Shown piece by piece: positions 63,259 to 64,000 of a stretch of 64,000 bases of DNA. A program made the translations under genes and the position numbers. Below the pieces are notes generated by a model. The model worked only from the letters and a program-made list of their open reading frames with translations, had not been told where the DNA came from and did no database searches. The stretch's first letter is position 1. The number at the start of each line of letters is the position of its first letter. Source of the stretch: Peptostreptococcaceae bacterium VA2 (GTDB lineage: Bacteria > Bacillota > Clostridia > Peptostreptococcales > Peptostreptococcaceae); NCBI GenBank assembly GCA_000686145.1, contig JMMB01000007.1, positions 2,356,001 to 2,420,000 on the forward strand, read 5' to 3'.

Positions 63259-64000
63259 CTAAGTTTCTGGATTATTTTCTTCGGTTACTTTTTCTCTTTT
63301 TATTTTTATTATATTACTATCTTTAGAATATTTATCTCCTTGATTTGCTTTTACATATACGTCTAAGTCTACATCTCCAGCTTCAAGGTTGATTGTATAT
63401 TCATTTGCAGAAACTGAACTTTCAAGTAAAGTAAATCCACTTTCTTGCGCTAAATTGTTTTTTACATATATGCTATATTGAATATCTTTCATAGATATAA
63501 CATTCCATTTAAGCTTAGCAGTATTACTTTCTTCATTTATATAAGCCTGTAAGTTTTCAACTGATATATCACCTATATCTTCTTTAGGTTGGCCTATATT
63601 TACAATATTGCTTGAATCAGTATTCAATCCTGATTGAGTTTTTCCTACTACATACATACTCAAGCTTGGAATCTTTCCATCAATCAAATCTACTTCTATT
63701 GTAGTTTTTACTTTTTTAGAAGATTTAACATCCTCTTCTTTTACAGTTAAAGACTTGACTACTTTAAATTTAGATTCTTGTAATGAATTATTTCTTAAGT
63801 AAACATCATAGTCAAATATACCTTCTATATAATCCCATGTAAGTGATACTTGTAGCTTATTATTAATAACATTATAATCTACATTTAAATTTTGTATTTT
63901 ATTATTAGTTAAAGATTTTTCTACCACTTCAACTGTGATTATTTTACTTTTATTATCACATATAACTCTTACTTTTTCACTTCCATTTCTAATACCTACT
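63259..64000 (-). CDS. Repeat protein with Fn3-like domains, 5' end outside the window
   Basis: Open to the window edge; 247 complete codons are seen (the GTG at 63927 is internal, since VGIRNGSEKVRVICDNKSKI continues upstream in frame). Two beta-sandwich repeats at about 40-130 and 140-235 share LTWDYI...DYDVYLRNNSLQES and LKWNVI...QYSIYVKNNLAQES, fibronectin type III-like. Ends KREKVTEENNPET. Such tails occur on cell-surface enzymes and penicillin-binding proteins; the catalytic part, if any, is not in the window. Confidence 0.6.
   Translation of the reverse strand, partial: VGIRNGSEKVRVICDNKSKIITVEVVEKSLTNNKIQNLNVDYNVINNKLQVSLTWDYIEGIFDYDVYLRNNSLQESKFKVVKSLTVKEEDVKSSKKVKTTIEVDLIDGKIPSLSMYVVGKTQSGLNTDSSNIVNIGQPKEDIGDISVENLQAYINEESNTAKLKWNVISMKDIQYSIYVKNNLAQESGFTLLESSVSANEYTINLEAGDVDLDVYVKANQGDKYSKDSNIIKIKREKVTEENNPET

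Overview
This is a very AT-rich, low-GC Gram-positive window with strong purine-rich ribosome binding sites. It carries spore-former genes (a SpoVB-type flippase, and Csp germination proteases of the fused CspB-CspA plus CspC layout). With the Asr sulfite reductase and its HSC-type channel, queuine salvage genes and glutamate 2,3-aminomutase, it fits an anaerobic Peptostreptococcaceae member (Paraclostridium, Paeniclostridium, Romboutsia, Terrisporobacter or Clostridioides-like). I saw no rRNA, tRNA, CRISPR array, prophage or intact insertion sequence.

Region 0-5 kb holds the end of an ABC-2 permease gene, uvsE, spoVB and an alpha/beta hydrolase. Region 4.5-16 kb is an accessory zone full of decaying genes: a FUSC-family gene with a frameshift and a nonsense codon; a codB-codA pair collapsed by one deletion but still carrying its PyrR-type leader; a GNAT scrap; an MFS gene with two in-frame stops next to a 64-bp insertion-sequence scar; an M50 peptidase with an early stop; a broken XRE regulator; and a shrunken second copy of an XRE/membrane-protein locus. 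Intact genes between them are mostly small enzymes (nitroreductase, glutathione peroxidase, NimA-like oxidoreductase, methyltransferase, nucleotidyltransferase).

Region 16-25.7 kb is envelope-stress and export: a MacAB-like adaptor/permease/ATPase set with two lipoproteins and an OmpR-type two-component system. Three transcription units of this cluster share one 18-bp direct-repeat motif, which outlines a small regulon. Next to it is a BceAB-type ABC transporter with a DUF2089 regulator. Region 26-31.6 kb has a YbjQ protein, a ferritin-like protein, a multi-rhodanese lipoprotein, and a preQ1-I riboswitch controlling queK-queT-queL-like queuine salvage genes. Region 32.6-37 kb is asrABC, an FNT channel and a Crp/Fnr regulator, with an FNR-like palindrome upstream of asrA. 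Region 37-46 kb is an ECF sigma factor/ABC-2 operon, a PadR/DUF2812 pair, and a zinc-ribbon membrane-protein pair. Region 46-49.5 kb has a ferredoxin, an orphan protein resembling class III cyclases, and asnS behind a T-box leader.

Region 49.5-60 kb is the most notable part: a LysM protein, a DUF4397 protein, a DUF3787-like small protein, cspC, and two tandem full-length copies of cspBA (1099 codons each). Both cspBA copies appear to start at AUA, because no usable AUG, GUG or UUG lies in frame before the catalytic aspartate. The CspB half of each copy keeps the Asp-His-Ser triad; both CspA halves and CspC have lost the His and Ser. The window ends with a permease, a small secreted protein, glutamate 2,3-aminomutase and the 3' end of a surface-type protein.
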